Below, one piece after another: positions 62,637-64,000 of a DNA stretch of 64,000 nt. Origin of the DNA: Centrapalus pauciflorus (taxonomy: Eukaryota; Streptophyta; Magnoliopsida; Asterales; Asteraceae); assembly GCA_020465985.1 (NCBI GenBank), contig JAANYP010004234.1:78712-142711 (forward strand), written 5' to 3'. The translations under genes were made by a program, and so were the position numbers. The notes beneath the pieces are model-generated. The model was not told the DNA's origin, did not search any database, and saw only the letters and a program-made list of their open reading frames with translations. The number at the start of each line of letters is the position of its first letter. Positions within the stretch are counted from its first letter, which is position 1.

Positions 62637-63230
62637 GCTACAACTTTTCCTTTGCCTGAAAACATTGAAAGTCAACGGGTAAGCTAATGCTTAGTGAGAT
62701 AACAGATCAATCATTCAACAGATATTTCTTTACAAATTATTGTGAAAAACAGGCAGTGCAAGCCCCATTACAGTGAAAACCATGCAGTGCAAGCATGGGG
62801 TTCGGCAGTTTAAAATGCTGATCGGGGATGTGTCGAACCTTACCAGGAAAGTGTACGGGATGATCAGTCCCCAACAGTGGCCTGCTGTCAGCCCCACTCC
62901 AGGTCGCATCAGATTGTGAAGTGTAATCATGATAGAACATGATCTTAGTGATGCACTTTCAAATGAACGCTGGCTACATGGTTTTCACATGTCAAGTACG
63001 AGTGTGCATAAATACAATGAATCATATGTGAGTGCCAAATGATGTATTTTGAACAACAAGAACATGCCATTGAAATATAAAATATGAATGCAAAGACAAT
63101 AAATGTTCGAATATTAATCTATTACTCACTGTGGTTTACTCAGTGTAAATTGGCTCTGAATCAATGTGTATTAATCAACACCACAAAGATCTTGTTAAGT
63201 CAGTGTAATAGTATATGAGTGTTAGTATCA
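62637..63230. other. Sequence of unclear origin to the right of the LTR
   Basis: 62750-62940 is GC-richer with a local direct repeat (cagtgcaagcccc / cagtgcaagcatgg) and no sustained frame. The remainder is AT-rich. Confidence 0.4.
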
Positions 63231-63261
63231 GCTTAAAAACTTACTTTGAGAAATTTGATTA

Positions 63262-63540
63262 AAATGAACCGAAATTCGGACAACATCCGAATTCGAATGA
63301 ACCCGGAATCTGGATGGCCCGAAGTCCATCCTTGGCATTTTTCTTTTAACATCCATCCGAAATTCGGATAATACACCATCAAAACTTCGGATGACCCTAT
63401 ATCCGAAATTCGTGTAATGAATTGTGATTTTTCAAGTTTGTTATCCGAGATAGTATATGGTCCGAAACTCGGATGGATCCGAGATTTGACCTGATCCGAA
63501 ATTCGGATGATCCAAATTGTGTTCATTATATCCGAATTTC
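63262..63540 (-). repeat. Array of ccgaaaTTCGGATGA-type motifs
   Basis: About 12 copies of (t)ccgaaattcggatga, ccgaaactcggatgg or cttcggatgac every 15-40 bases. Many units contain the palindrome CCGAAATTCGG. The half-motif YTCGRATGA is shared with the arrays at 4130-4865 and 25917-26420. Confidence 0.85.
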
Positions 63541-64000
63541 ATACTTATACATTTCTTATATTTTCCAGATTTCACTTTTGGTAATTTATGCATGTTTTGT
63601 GACTGAAAACTAATGATATAAGCTTAAAAATATCTCTTTAACACTTTAAACATGAAACATAACTTAAATATACCAAATAAGCCTCTTTTTGTCCATTTTT
63701 CATCACTGTCGATGAACACACACACTAAAACACATAGTGATTTCTGAAATTCATACTTAGAAAGTGAATCAGAGTCTGAAATTTGGTATGTAGCATCACT
63801 AATACTCTATTTAAACAAATCTACAAGAATATACAACATGCAACCATATCCATAACCGAAATCTTTGATTCGGTTCTTGTATAAACCGAACCCAAATCTT
63901 CAAAAATCGCGAGTTTGAGTAGATATTACCTGAAGTTGATGGTTGTACAAGCTATAGTTCCTTCCTAATAGCTTGAATCCAGATTTTTAGAATTCAATTC
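63541..64000 (-). other. Leader-like flank of the motif array, cut by the window edge
   Basis: AT-rich. On the minus strand a donor-like CTTCAG|GTAATATC (GT at 63929-63928) precedes the array, echoing the exon-donor-array order at 5320-4130. The corresponding exon and ORF are not identifiable. Confidence 0.3.

Noticed and set aside
62730..62940. Two overlapping minus-strand frames in GC-richer sequence
   Set aside because: Short, in competing frames, with no recognisable domain; may be LTR or leader sequence.

Overview
The window looks like a repeat-rich chromosome segment of a eudicot plant. It has GT-AG introns, iMet-type primer binding sites, plant superfamilies of DNA transposons, Helitrons, a tRNA-type SINE and long (AT)n tracts. 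Two retrotransposons carry an extra long ORF behind pol, and from memory ORFs of this type are especially abundant in Asteraceae. I therefore lean towards a daisy-family genome, without certainty.

Only one host gene looks intact. It is a GILT-type thiol reductase on the minus strand, five exons between 41570 and 29486, encoding 239 residues. Its exons total 720 nt but are spread over 12.1 kb, because introns 3 and 4 hold a Helitron with a foldback element inside it, a hAT element, a MITE and a 3.5 kb truncated retrotransposon.

Layout. 1-7563: 3' half of a Sirevirus-like Ty1/copia element (minus), with pol remnant, a cassette that looks like its own promoter, first exon and intron, and a 1228-residue third ORF. 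7564-21366: AT-rich Helitron-type sequence with direct duplications, an LTR-like block and a MITE. 21613-27240: a nonautonomous Sirevirus-like element (minus) with both LTRs, gag but no pol. 27241-29170: transposon remnants. 29486-41570: the GILT gene; inside it, 29925-33384 is a second, 5'-truncated copy of the nonautonomous element. 41617-48113: microsatellites, MITEs, a CACTA MITE, Helitron pieces and a SINE. 48192-54333: a young gag-only Ty3/gypsy element with 1.9 kb LTRs and 5-bp target duplications. 55578-56892: a Pack-MULE carrying a broken GT34 glycosyltransferase fragment, with a hAT MITE nested in one terminal repeat. 58402-62636: another truncated copia element with a third ORF broken by two stop codons. 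62637-64000: leader-like sequence with a short-motif array.

The most unusual signals are in the Sirevirus-like elements. (i) Both nonautonomous copies carry, where pol should begin, a row of hairpins spaced about 44 nt apart; stem sequences differ from unit to unit while staying self-complementary, which is compensatory change. (ii) Three separate places carry arrays of a YTCGRATGA-like motif, in leader or intron positions. (iii) The third ORF near 3.8 kb appears to have its own site II/TATA promoter and intron.
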